DNA of 64,000 nt from Photobacterium sanctipauli. GTDB taxonomy: Bacteria > Pseudomonadota > Gammaproteobacteria > Enterobacterales > Vibrionaceae. Numbering within the stretch: position 1 is the stretch's first letter; every line of letters starts with the position of its first letter. Position numbers and translations under genes: made by a program. Below, one piece after another: positions 25,497 to 33,985 of this stretch. The notes below the pieces were generated by a model that saw nothing but the letters and a program-made list of their open reading frames with translations, was not told where the DNA came from and did not search any database. The stretch lies in the NCBI RefSeq assembly GCF_003026495.1, contig NZ_PYMA01000014.1, forward strand, positions 62,001-126,000. The letters run 5' to 3'.

Positions 25497-28400
25497 ATGT
25501 TACCTGCACTGACACACCAAGACAGTCTTGAACCGTCTGTACTGTCTTATCTTGAAGCGTTGGATAAAGCCGGGTTTACTGGTGATGTCGAACATACTTA
25601 TGCAAGCCGCCTCGCTGTTGCCACCGATAACAGCATCTATCAACAGCTGCCCCAGGCCGTTGTTTTTCCCCGAAGTAATGATGATTTAGAGCGATTGGGC
25701 AAAGTTGCGCAGTCGGATCAATTCAAAGCGATTACCTTCTCCGCAAGGGGAGGGGGCACTGGGACAAATGGTCAGTCTTTGACGCCAGGTATCGTGGTCG
25801 ATCTTTCGCGCCATATGAACCAGATTATTGAGGTTAACCCAGAAGAAGGTTGGGTTAAGGTGCAAACCGGTGTCGTTAAAGATCAACTCAATGATGCGCT
25901 ACGACCTCACGGCTTCTTTTTCTCGCCAGACTTGTCGACCAGTAACCGTGCCACCATTGGCGGAATGATCAATACCGATGCCTCAGGCCAAGGCTCTTTG
26001 AAATACGGTAAAACCTCTGATCATGTACTGTCGTTAAAAGCGGTATTGGTCGATGGCTCGGTACTTGATACTGAAGTGCTAGCTGCCGAAGACATTCAAG
26101 CCATGCCAGAAGGCACTGATTTAGCAACAAAAGCGCTCAAGCTATCAGAGCAAGTATGCCGGGAAAAGCGCCAGCAGATCTTGGATAAGTTCCCGCCGTT
26201 GAACCGCTTCTTGACGGGCTACGACTTACAAAATGTCTTTGATGAGTCGCTAACGCAGTTTGATATTGCCCGCCTGCTTTGCGGTGCCGAGGGCTCTCTG
26301 GCCTTTATTACCGAAGCTAAGCTCAATATTACTCCCATCCCGAAATCACGGGTGTTGGTGAATATTAAATACGATAGTTTTGATTCAGCCTTGCGCAATG
26401 CACCTATGATGGTTGAAGCTCAGGCGTTGTCGGTTGAAACCGTTGATTCGAGAGTATTAAACCTTGCTAAGCAAGACATTGTTTGGAATACCGTCAGTGA
26501 TCTAATCAAAGACGTACCCGGCAAGACCATGCTTGGCATTAACATGGTGGAATATGCCAGTAATGATCCGGAAGAAAACCAGCAGTTGGTGGCGCGTTTG
26601 TGCCAACGTCTGGATGAGATGCTCGACAAGCAGCAGAGCGGCATCATTGGCTATCAGGTTTGTAATGATCTAGCCAGCATCCAAAAAATCTACGGGATGC
26701 GAAAGAAAGCCGTGGGTTTATTGGGTGCGGCAAAAGGTAGGAAAAAACCGCTGCCATTTACCGAAGATACCTGTGTGCCGCCTGAAAACCTGGCCGACTT
26801 TATTGCCGAGTTCCGACAGTTGCTAGATGACAAGAATTTAAGTTACGGCATGTTTGGTCACGTGGATGCGGGTGTACTCCATGTTCGCCCAGCACTTGAT
26901 ATGTGCGATCCTGAACAGGAACGCTTGATGAAAGAAATTTCGGATCAAGTGGTGGCATTGGTCGCGAAATACGGCGGCTTGATGTGGGGTGAGCACGGTA
27001 AGGGGTATCGCTCGGAATACGGCCCAGAGTTCTTTGGCGAAGAGCTATTTACGGAACTAAGACGCATTAAAACAGCCTTCGATCCTGATAACCGGATGAA
27101 CCCCGGCAAGATTTGTACACCGCTTGAAAGCGATGCCGAGCTGGTAAAAGTGGATGGCGTGAAGCGTGGTTTCTATGATCGCCAGATCCCAGTAAAAGTC
27201 AGAGATAGCTTCAAGCAAGCCATGGAGTGCAACGGTAACGGCCTTTGCTTTAACTATGACACGAGCTCGCCAATGTGTCCTTCCATGAAGATCACCGCTG
27301 ATCGCCGTCACTCTCCGAAGGGGCGTGCAGGGCTGGTGCGTGAATGGCTTCGCTTGTTGGCCGATCAAGGCGTTGATCCGGTAACCATAGAAAAAGATCT
27401 GATGGCCCGTTCGCCATCGGTGAAGCAGATCATCGATAGGTGGCGCAACACCTTCGGATCAAAGCGTAACGAGTACGACTTCTCCCATGAAGTTATGGAA
27501 GCGATGAATGGCTGTTTGGCATGTAAGGCGTGTGCTAGCCAGTGTCCAATTAAGGTTGATGTCCCAAGTTTCCGTTCGCGCTTCATGAATCTTTATTACA
27601 GCCGTTACCAGCGTCCGGCGAAAGACTACATGGTGGCCTATGTTGAAAACTACCTGCCACTAATGGCGAAAGCGCCAGCCATGATGAATGCGATTATGCG
27701 ACCGAAATGGTCAAAGGCATTAACCGAAAAGTCGCTGGGGTATGTTGATATGCCGCCGTTGTCGGTACCGACATTGCTGGAGGGGCTTGATGGGCACCAT
27801 GCTACTCGCTTCGATCTTCAATGGTTACAGGCATTATCAGAGCAAGAACGTGAACGCTATGTGTTAATTGTCCAAGATCCGTTCACCAGTTTCTATGATG
27901 CTGAAGTGGTCAAAGATTTTGTCGAGTTGTGCGAGAAATTGGGTAAGAAACCGATGCTGGTGCCATTTAAGCCCAATGGCAAGGCACAGCATGTGAAAGG
28001 CTTCTTGCGCAAGTTCGCCAAAACAGCCGCCAATACCGCCGAGTTCCTCAACCAGCTGGCTGAGCTGAATATCCCAATGGTGGGTGTCGATCCTGCGTTG
28101 GTGCTTTGTTACCGCGATGAATATAACGAAGTACTGGCTGATAAGCGTGGTGACTTCCAGGTACTGACTGCACATGAGTGGTTGCTACCACTACTGCCAT
28201 CATTACCGGATTACCCGAATCGTGAAGGAGATAATTGGTATTTGTTTGCACACTGCACCGAAAAGACCAAGATGCCAAATGCCGAAAAAGAGTGGGGTGA
28301 GATTTTCAGCCACTTTGGCACAACGTTGATGTCAATCGCGGTGGGTTGCTGTGGTATGGCAGGTACATTTGGCCATGAGAAGGATAAACTTGAGACTTCT

Positions 28401-28562
28401 CGCGGGGTTTATAACTTGAGTTGGCAACCAAACCTAGAGCAGCTCGATCCTGAGCGCTGTATGGCAACGGGATATTCTTGCCGCAGTCAGGTGAAGCGTT
28501 TTGAACATATCAAAATGAAGCACCCTGTTCAGGTATTGCTTCAGGTCGTGAAAGCGGCATAA
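25497..28562 (+). CDS. ydiJ: D-2-hydroxyglutarate dehydrogenase YdiJ (FAD / Fe-S)
   Basis: 1021 residues, matching E. coli YdiJ in length. The N-terminal FAD_binding_4 domain contains TFSARGGGTGTNGQSL (about 83-98) and RATIGGMINTDASGQG; FAD-oxidase_C follows to about 540 with MFGHVDAGVLHVRP. The C-terminal part has a CNGNGLCFNYDTSSPMCP cluster motif, a ferredoxin motif CLACKACASQCP (about 678-689) and a heterodisulfide-reductase-type CCGMAGTFG. It oxidises D-2-hydroxyglutarate to 2-oxoglutarate and passes electrons onward. The start is well set by ACAAGGAGAGCA. It is probably monocistronic, with a terminator after it. Confidence 0.94.
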   Translation: MLPALTHQDSLEPSVLSYLEALDKAGFTGDVEHTYASRLAVATDNSIYQQLPQAVVFPRSNDDLERLGKVAQSDQFKAITFSARGGGTGTNGQSLTPGIVVDLSRHMNQIIEVNPEEGWVKVQTGVVKDQLNDALRPHGFFFSPDLSTSNRATIGGMINTDASGQGSLKYGKTSDHVLSLKAVLVDGSVLDTEVLAAEDIQAMPEGTDLATKALKLSEQVCREKRQQILDKFPPLNRFLTGYDLQNVFDESLTQFDIARLLCGAEGSLAFITEAKLNITPIPKSRVLVNIKYDSFDSALRNAPMMVEAQALSVETVDSRVLNLAKQDIVWNTVSDLIKDVPGKTMLGINMVEYASNDPEENQQLVARLCQRLDEMLDKQQSGIIGYQVCNDLASIQKIYGMRKKAVGLLGAAKGRKKPLPFTEDTCVPPENLADFIAEFRQLLDDKNLSYGMFGHVDAGVLHVRPALDMCDPEQERLMKEISDQVVALVAKYGGLMWGEHGKGYRSEYGPEFFGEELFTELRRIKTAFDPDNRMNPGKICTPLESDAELVKVDGVKRGFYDRQIPVKVRDSFKQAMECNGNGLCFNYDTSSPMCPSMKITADRRHSPKGRAGLVREWLRLLADQGVDPVTIEKDLMARSPSVKQIIDRWRNTFGSKRNEYDFSHEVMEAMNGCLACKACASQCPIKVDVPSFRSRFMNLYYSRYQRPAKDYMVAYVENYLPLMAKAPAMMNAIMRPKWSKALTEKSLGYVDMPPLSVPTLLEGLDGHHATRFDLQWLQALSEQERERYVLIVQDPFTSFYDAEVVKDFVELCEKLGKKPMLVPFKPNGKAQHVKGFLRKFAKTAANTAEFLNQLAELNIPMVGVDPALVLCYRDEYNEVLADKRGDFQVLTAHEWLLPLLPSLPDYPNREGDNWYLFAHCTEKTKMPNAEKEWGEIFSHFGTTLMSIAVGCCGMAGTFGHEKDKLETSRGVYNLSWQPNLEQLDPERCMATGYSCRSQVKRFEHIKMKHPVQVLLQVVKAA

Positions 28563-28612
28563 CCAGCCAAACGCACGCAATTGTAGAAGCTTTTACAACA
28601 GCACTTATTAAG

Positions 28613-28646
28613 CGGGAGAGGCAAGTTAGCCTCTCCCGTTTTTTAT
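28613..28646 (+). terminator. Intrinsic terminator after ydiJ
   Basis: A GC-rich stem CGGGAGAGGC/GCCTCTCCCG with loop AAGTTA is followed by TTTTTT, about 50 nt past the ydiJ stop. Edge coordinates are accurate to a few bases. Confidence 0.85.
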
Positions 28647-28692
28647 GCGATTTTATGTGCGGTTTTGGTTTATTAGATGGATAACTTGATAG

Positions 28693-29391
28693 CTAATCGT
28701 CATCGGGGCTTAGCCAGCGATAAACTATGCCAGCAACGAAAGCACCGAGTAGCGGCGCTAACCAGAATAACCAGAGTTGAGCCAATGCCCAATCACCCAC
28801 AAGTACAGCTGGGCCTGTACTTCGAGCAGGATTCACAGATGTGTTGGTAACGGGAATACTGATCAAGTGGATCAATACCAGCGCAAGACCAATGGCTAGC
28901 CCTGCCATTGAAGGGGTGGCCAATTTATGAGTTGCCCCCAGGATCACAATTAGGAACATAAAGGTCATCACGAATTCGGTAATAAAGCCCGACACCATGG
29001 TGTAGCCTCCGGGTGAATGTTCCCCGTAGCCGTTCGAGGCTAACCCGCCTGCCAAATCAAAACCGGCTTGCCCGCTGGCGATAATATACAGAACATAAGC
29101 GCCCGCGATGCCGCCAAGGACCTGAGAAAGAATATAGGGTAATACTTCACTAATAGGAAAACGGCCACCCGACCATAATCCGATAGTGACGGCGGGATTG
29201 AGGTGGCAACCAGAAATATGGCCAACGGCATAAGCCATGGTGACCACGGTCAGACCAAACGCCAGTGATACGCCTAATAGCCCGATGCCAACATCAGGAA
29301 AAGCAGCGGCTAAAACGGCGCTACCACAACCTCCGAGTACCAGCCAAAATGTACCGATAAACTCTGCGACCAGTTTCTTCATCATAATCAT
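28693..29391 (-). CDS. aqpZ: Aquaporin Z
   Basis: 232 residues, the AqpZ length, with six membrane helices. Both NPA boxes are present: [14 protein letters not shown] (about 63-76) and [11 protein letters not shown] (about 184-194). The His and Cys around the NPA boxes and the Arg after the second NPA fit the narrow, water-selective aquaporin filter rather than a glycerol facilitator. It opens with [21 protein letters not shown]; the start at 29391 is favoured by AAGGA four bases upstream. A single gene between the ydiJ terminator and a LysR gene. Confidence 0.94.
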   Translation of the reverse strand: MIMMKKLVAEFIGTFWLVLGGCGSAVLAAAFPDVGIGLLGVSLAFGLTVVTMAYAVGHISGCHLNPAVTIGLWSGGRFPISEVLPYILSQVLGGIAGAYVLYIIASGQAGFDLAGGLASNGYGEHSPGGYTMVSGFITEFVMTFMFLIVILGATHKLATPSMAGLAIGLALVLIHLISIPVTNTSVNPARSTGPAVLVGDWALAQLWLFWLAPLLGAFVAGIVYRWLSPDDD

Positions 29392-29575
29392 GAGTTCCTT
29401 GCTTCACCCAAAGAAATACTCCGCAAAACAAAGCGGTGCTAGGGACTAAAGCTACAGTATAGGTACTCTACTTATGTGGTAGCTGGCTCATTCGTGAAAC
29501 AGCATGCATCCTTACAGGCTAAAAAAGGGCAAATGACCAAATAGTCATAGGTTGGCTGATCGTGCCTGATAGGTT

Positions 29576-30466
29576 TTAGGTTGTACTGTGTTTTTGTAGG
29601 TAACGCTCAAGTTGCTCAGAAAGCCAATAAGTTAATGCGCCCTGTTGGCTGTTTCGGCTATGGATAACCCCATAAGGTTGCCAGCGCATGGCTTGGTAGT
29701 GGTTTAGTACCTTAACACTGCCGCTACGAAGCGAAGGGTTGATAAGCACGGACGGAACAACCGACCAGCCATTCCCGTCTAATACCGCATCGCGTAAGTG
29801 TTCATAAAAAGGCAGGGCGATATAGTTACTTGATGCTGGTGATAAGGCTTTAACACCCGTTTCATCGTCATAAACAGAAAGGGCAAATTCCGTGTAGCGT
29901 TCTAAATCTGAGCTTACAACCTTACTCAATTGCGATAAAGGGTGATTGGCATGGGCGACGGACATCATGCGAATTTGACCAAGCTTTAGATAATGGTTTT
30001 TTGACAGGCTATCAGCCTGAGGAAGCAAGCAAAAAGCCACATCGACTTTGCTATCTTCAACCATCTCATCAAGCTCCGGCGGGGGCGCAACATAAACAGA
30101 CACACTGGTGTTGGGAAACTCCAAGCTCATTTTATGTACCAGCTTGCGCCAGAATGCTTCGGGTAGGGCATCATCGCGGGCAATCCTCAATACCGATTCA
30201 AAGCCACCAAGGTGCTGTTGGCATTTGGCACTGATGTCGCCAGCAATCATCAGAATGCGTTCGCAATCATTCTTGATAGCCTCGCCAATGGGGGTGAGTT
30301 CTACGTGATTACCCGAGCGCTTGAACAGCTCGACACCCAACCCGTCTTCGAGTGCGCTAATGCTTGAACTCACTGTTGTGCGGCTTTTACCGAGCTTTCT
30401 CGCTGCTTCCGAGATCGAATGCGAAATACTGGCTTCAAGGAACATTTCAATTTGGCTGATTTTCAT
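29576..30466 (-). CDS. LysR family transcriptional regulator
   Basis: 296 residues. The N-terminal winged helix-turn-helix is MFLEASISHSISEAARKLGK with RTTVSSSISALEDGLGVELF (about 8-50), then a linker helix and a two-lobed effector domain. Note the second HTH helix reads SRTTVSSSI rather than the common SQPAVSxxI. It is transcribed away from the CDF-like gene, 180 bp apart, so it may control itself and that gene. The effector is unknown. Confidence 0.88.
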   Translation of the reverse strand: MKISQIEMFLEASISHSISEAARKLGKSRTTVSSSISALEDGLGVELFKRSGNHVELTPIGEAIKNDCERILMIAGDISAKCQQHLGGFESVLRIARDDALPEAFWRKLVHKMSLEFPNTSVSVYVAPPPELDEMVEDSKVDVAFCLLPQADSLSKNHYLKLGQIRMMSVAHANHPLSQLSKVVSSDLERYTEFALSVYDDETGVKALSPASSNYIALPFYEHLRDAVLDGNGWSVVPSVLINPSLRSGSVKVLNHYQAMRWQPYGVIHSRNSQQGALTYWLSEQLERYLQKHSTT

Positions 30467-30646
30467 TCTACTGGGCCTGCAAAGTAGGAGTTGTCTAACC
30501 GAATAATACGTACTGTTAATATTCCCAATGACTTTAGCGACGAAAATTACGTCGCTGAGTGATTATCATCATCCGAAATATCGCCGTAGAATGCAACTTA
30601 TAGAGTTAATGAAAGAGGGCGCAGACGAAAAATCTGTCGGTTTAAA

Positions 30647-31321
30647 ATGAAAATGCATACAGATGTATCCTTAGAGCGAAAATTATTACAGTTCTCAACA
30701 GTTGCGGCCTTGTTCTTTGCCCTGCTGGGCATAGGGCTGGGCTTATGGATGGGCTCTTTGGTGATTGTGTTTGACGGTGCATACTCTTTTGTGAGTTTGT
30801 CTCTTACCGTTATCTCCTTACTGGCTGCATCCTACATTCATTCACCGAAAAGAAAGGATAGTAAACAGGCAGCTGCGATCATTGAGCCATCGGTGATTGC
30901 CTTTAAAGGCTTGGTGATCACCATGATGTGTATGGTGTCATTTTATTCTGCGGTGACTGCCATTATGAATGGTGGCCGAGATGTTGATGCCGGTTTGGCA
31001 CTGATGTTCGGTGTGGTCAATGTTGTTGGTTGTTTAGCCACATTTCTTGTATTGAAGAAATACGGTAAGCAGTCAGGTTCAGCCTTGGTGGATGCAGAAT
31101 CAAAGCAATGGATGATGGATACCGTGATCAGCGGGGCGGTAATGGCTGGTTTTATTGTTGCGTCAATTCTGGTGTTTATTGGACAAGCACAATACGCCGC
31201 TTTTGCGGACCCATTAATGGTTGTGGTGGCGTCGATTTATTTTGTCATCGTACCGGTGAAGATGATGGCGGGGGCGATTAAAGATCTTAAAGTGGAAATG
31301 GCTTATCGCCAGCGTACCTAG
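30647..31321 (+). CDS. CDF-like cation transporter, membrane domain only
   Basis: 224 residues with five to six hydrophobic helices and no C-terminal cytoplasmic metal domain. The fold resembles cation diffusion facilitators: FDGAYSFVSLSLTVISLL in helix 2, DAESKQWMMDTVISG before helix 5, and FADPLMVVVASIYFVIVP in helix 6. The canonical metal-site pairs (D/HxxxD in helices 2 and 5) appear as D-x3-S in both helices, so metal specificity or activity may be altered. Divergent from the LysR gene. Family call moderate; transport not proven. Confidence 0.72.
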   Translation: MKMHTDVSLERKLLQFSTVAALFFALLGIGLGLWMGSLVIVFDGAYSFVSLSLTVISLLAASYIHSPKRKDSKQAAAIIEPSVIAFKGLVITMMCMVSFYSAVTAIMNGGRDVDAGLALMFGVVNVVGCLATFLVLKKYGKQSGSALVDAESKQWMMDTVISGAVMAGFIVASILVFIGQAQYAAFADPLMVVVASIYFVIVPVKMMAGAIKDLKVEMAYRQRT

Positions 31322-31328
31322 ATGTAAT

Positions 31329-31346
31329 TAGGGTCAACAGACCCTA
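31329..31346. repeat. Short palindromic hairpin, related to 62815-62832
   Basis: TAGGGTC-AACA-GACCCTA is a perfect 7-bp hairpin 8 nt after the CDF-like stop. The sequence at 62815-62832 matches it at 16 of 18 bases, suggesting a small dispersed intergenic element. Confidence 0.5.
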
Positions 31347-31387
31347 GCTTGGCTTTGCGGATAAGTGAAGCCGGACGTTGAATAACC

Positions 31388-31420
31388 AAAAGGGATAAGC
31401 TTATTGCTTATCCCTTTTTA
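31388..31420 (+). terminator. Bidirectional intrinsic terminator
   Basis: A 13-bp stem AAAAGGGATAAGC/GCTTATCCCTTTT with loop TTATT and flanking A and T tracts lies between the convergent CDF-like and NYN genes. Confidence 0.9.
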
Positions 31421-31441
31421 TACGTTTGGAATAGGTTCGAA

Positions 31442-31930
31442 CTAGCGGCGTGGTTGCCCTAGCAAAAGAGTGTTTTCAATTTCGCGGAAAAAGTGTGCGG
31501 TGTTGATCAGCGACGCAGCCGTGAGCCCCGGCACACCATAAATTTCCACATCTTTACCGTATTTGGTTTGAACCTTATCAACCAACAGGTCAAAGTCACC
31601 ATCGCCAGATAATAGAATCACTCTATCGACTTCAGGCGCATGCTCTATCACATCCAGGGTAATACCGACATCCCAATCACCTTTTGCTGAGCCATCACTA
31701 CGTTGGATAAACGGCTTTAGTTTTACTTCAAAGCCAATACCACGGAGGATATTTTGAAATTGGCGCTGCTTTTCGTCGCCACGATGAATGGCGTAGGCAT
31801 AAGCGGCAACGACCTCTCTTCCCTGGGTCGCTTCAGCCCAAAATGCATTGTAATCAAAGTTACAGCCATAGGTGTCTTTAACGGTGTAGTAGATGTTCTG
31901 AACATCGACGAAAATAGCGACTTTTTCCAC
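31442..31930 (-). CDS. NYN domain (LabA/DUF88-like) putative ribonuclease
   Basis: About 162 residues from GTG at 31930, preferred because AGG lies seven bases upstream and family members start VAIFVDVQN; a longer frame to 31981 runs into an inverted repeat. The acidic motifs of the PIN-like NYN fold are present: IFVDVQNIYY, KGDWDVGITLDVIE and ILLSGDGDFDLLVDKVQ. These Asp residues bind the metal in this family. Members act in RNA processing or turnover; the target here is unknown. Isolated gene, transcribed towards the bidirectional terminator. Confidence 0.85.
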   Translation of the reverse strand: MEKVAIFVDVQNIYYTVKDTYGCNFDYNAFWAEATQGREVVAAYAYAIHRGDEKQRQFQNILRGIGFEVKLKPFIQRSDGSAKGDWDVGITLDVIEHAPEVDRVILLSGDGDFDLLVDKVQTKYGKDVEIYGVPGLTAASLINTAHFFREIENTLLLGQPRR

Positions 31931-31969
31931 AGTAAACCTGAATTGGTGAGTGACATCAGTATTATACAC

Positions 31970-32052
31970 ATATATACCCAAGTGACTTCAAGGTATTAAG
32001 TTTTAGAGGGGGATACGCTAAAAATGAACCTTGAAGTAGCTTGGGTATATAT
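31970..32052. repeat. Vibrionaceae-type inverted repeat (ATACCCAAG..CTTCAAGGT)
   Basis: A 25-nt left arm at 31970-31994 and a 25-nt right arm at 32028-32052 are inverted copies differing at two bases, around a 33-nt spacer. Sequences of this type (ATACCCAAGT..ACTTCAAGGT) recur between genes in Photobacterium and Vibrio genomes. It may be a non-autonomous mobile element remnant. Confidence 0.7.
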
Positions 32053-32232
32053 TCCTCATTTTTAGTTTTCTATAAGCACTATGCATAGATGTTAATATTT
32101 TGAAACATCAAAGTGGTGGTTTCAGTTTGTTTCTTGTGAAATCAACACGATATATGCTAGCTCTGTGCTTGTTGTGAGGAGAAAAAAATGTGAAAGTAGG
32201 GCAACAAAAACAACAATGACAAGATTTTGGCT

Positions 32233-32976
32233 ATGAAAAGCAAACTGATTTTAATTCCTTTCCTATTGGTATCTGCAGGGGTGACTGCGAAGACTTGTCC
32301 GGTTAACGTACCGAATGAAATTCATGTTGGTGAAAAGCAAGTCTCTGTTTATCAGGATGGGGCAGCGAAGCTTTTGATTGATGAGCAATACCAGTTATTT
32401 ATTAATGGTGACAAAGTTGAGCTTTCTGCCATCCAGCAGCAAGCGATAGAAGCTTACAGTAACAATGTTCAACACTATCTTCCCCAAATGGCTGATATAG
32501 CTGATGATGGCGCGGAAGTCGCGAATGGTATTCTGAAGGAAATCAGTGCGAGTTTTGACTCATCGGCGTCTTTCGACAACATAGAGGCCTTGATTCAGGA
32601 GTACAGTGACAAAGCGCGAGATAAGTTTTATCAAGGCGACGAATTTGTTCTACCCGCAAATGTTTTCGATACGGCCGAAACCGACTGGAAACAAGAGTTC
32701 GATGATGCTCTACAACATATCAGTGTTGAGTCTGTTGCCAGCTTATTTGCTGCATTGACGGAAGAGATGAAAAACGGGGAAATTAACTTTTCCGAACTGC
32801 AAACCAAATTTGCAGAATTGAAGGTGAAACTTCAAGAATACATTAGCGAACACTCAGGCGATGTTGCTATTAAAGCCAATGATCTTTGTGACTCTATCAA
32901 AGGGTTAGCTGAAGATGAGAAAGAGCTACAAACTATCGTACCAGAGCTAGCACCATACCCAATGTTTGAAATCTAA
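32233..32976 (+). CDS. YggN/DUF2884 family exported protein
   Basis: 247 residues from ATG at 32233 (a TTG at 32227 adds two). The signal peptide ends near VTA|KTCPVN. The mature N-terminus has the family pattern of a conserved Cys followed by VPNEIHVGEKQVSVY and a FINGDKVELSAIQQQAIEAY segment. The rest is a long acidic alpha-helical region, and a second Cys lies near the C-terminus (DLCDSIK). Function is unknown; the E. coli homologue YggN is an uncharacterised exported protein. No operon partner is evident. Confidence 0.78.
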   Translation: MKSKLILIPFLLVSAGVTAKTCPVNVPNEIHVGEKQVSVYQDGAAKLLIDEQYQLFINGDKVELSAIQQQAIEAYSNNVQHYLPQMADIADDGAEVANGILKEISASFDSSASFDNIEALIQEYSDKARDKFYQGDEFVLPANVFDTAETDWKQEFDDALQHISVESVASLFAALTEEMKNGEINFSELQTKFAELKVKLQEYISEHSGDVAIKANDLCDSIKGLAEDEKELQTIVPELAPYPMFEI

Positions 32977-33012
32977 CGTTATTCTTAGCAATGCGTTATT
33001 GGAGCTTAGAGT

Positions 33013-33040
33013 TTAACACCCTGCTTGGGTGTTAACTTTG
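33013..33040 (+). terminator. Possible weak terminator after the YggN-like gene
   Basis: A perfect 9-bp stem TTAACACCC/GGGTGTTAA with loop TGCTT is followed by CTTTGCTTT, 37 nt after the stop. Confidence 0.55.
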
Positions 33041-33049
33041 CTTTAGTGA

Positions 33050-33580
33050 ATGGATGACAAAAGTCAGCAGGGACATAGCGTGTATTTAGAAGAGCATTAC
33101 TATTCTATTTCTATCGTCACTAAGTTTATCCAAGATATTGGTGTTGTAATTATTGAAAAAACACATTGTGAGCCAGTGACAGGCAGCCAATGCTGGATAT
33201 ATAAAGGGCGACTTTATTTCTATAACCAATCTCAGAAAGAAATAAGAGCGGGTGAGTTGTTGTTTATGGCAGGGATTATTGCAACGACGCCTGCCGCTGA
33301 TCGCTTTAAGCTTCATTGCCGTATTGTTGATGAAGAGTATCAAAATATGATGGTGCTGGCATGGTGCTGGGCCGCCATTCATAACCTCGGCTTAAACATA
33401 GACACCTTGCTTTATTCGTTTTCCGATGAGTCTTATTACCAGTCATTCGAACGTTGGACGGAATGCCGATTTCTTGGCGTACCGCTTTTACAGAATGCGG
33501 GAATGACCCTTGAGCCGACGCGCCAAAACACGGGAGATGCCGCCGTTTTTCCCAATATGCGTTGTTGGCTAAGGCGCTAA
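33050..33580 (+). CDS. Hypothetical protein
   Basis: 176 residues from ATG at 33050; GTG at 33080 behind AGGGA is an equally good start (166 residues). It is cytoplasmic, rich in Trp, Cys and aromatic residues, with a hydrophobic patch AGELLFMAGIIATTP near residue 70 and a Trp-rich VLAWCWAAIHNLGLNI. Charged clusters and the absence of a signal argue against export. I recognise no domain. It follows the hairpin at 33013, so it is probably its own transcript. Confidence 0.55.
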   Translation: MDDKSQQGHSVYLEEHYYSISIVTKFIQDIGVVIIEKTHCEPVTGSQCWIYKGRLYFYNQSQKEIRAGELLFMAGIIATTPAADRFKLHCRIVDEEYQNMMVLAWCWAAIHNLGLNIDTLLYSFSDESYYQSFERWTECRFLGVPLLQNAGMTLEPTRQNTGDAAVFPNMRCWLRR

Positions 33581-33711
33581 GAGGTAAGTGCCCGATGTCT
33601 CGGTTTCATTTCGTTACCAATTGGTTGACCTTGGTAACGCTCTGATGCCGGAAGCTATGTTATTGTAAACCAGTAACTTGAGTATCTTTATTCAGTATGG
33701 TTGGGGCAACT

Positions 33712-33867
33712 ATGTTAAAACTAGGCGTTATCATCGTGCTGTTATTACTTGGCGGACTAGCGACCAAATACCTCGATGAAAACTCGCAAAAGAAAGTACT
33801 GATAGGGTTTGGGGGTTTAATCTTAGCTGCCGTTGTGTTTTTTATGGCTACTGAGCTTATCCGTTAA
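33712..33867 (+). CDS. Small membrane protein of 51 residues
   Basis: ATG at 33712 behind GGTTGGGG opens a frame of 51 codons. The protein has two hydrophobic stretches (VIIVLLLLGGLA and GGLILAAVVFFMA) joined by a charged turn with YLDENSQKK, forming a helical hairpin. Composition and start context look real, but the length prevents a firm call. It stands alone before a strong terminator at 33942. Confidence 0.5.
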   Translation: MLKLGVIIVLLLLGGLATKYLDENSQKKVLIGFGGLILAAVVFFMATELIR

Positions 33868-33941
33868 ATGTGGCAGTACAGTTAGCTAAACGCTATTGGG
33901 TGCGGATTCTGCACGAGTACCTTGAACGATTGACAACAATT

Positions 33942-33967
33942 AAAAAAGGCCGAGAGCGGCCTTTTTT
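33942..33967. terminator. Bidirectional intrinsic terminator
   Basis: A 10-bp stem AAAAAAGGCC/GGCCTTTTTT with loop GAGAGC lies between the small membrane protein and the convergent metal-transport operon, so it can end both. Confidence 0.92.
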
Positions 33968-33985
33968 AGTTGCTATTGATTCAAA

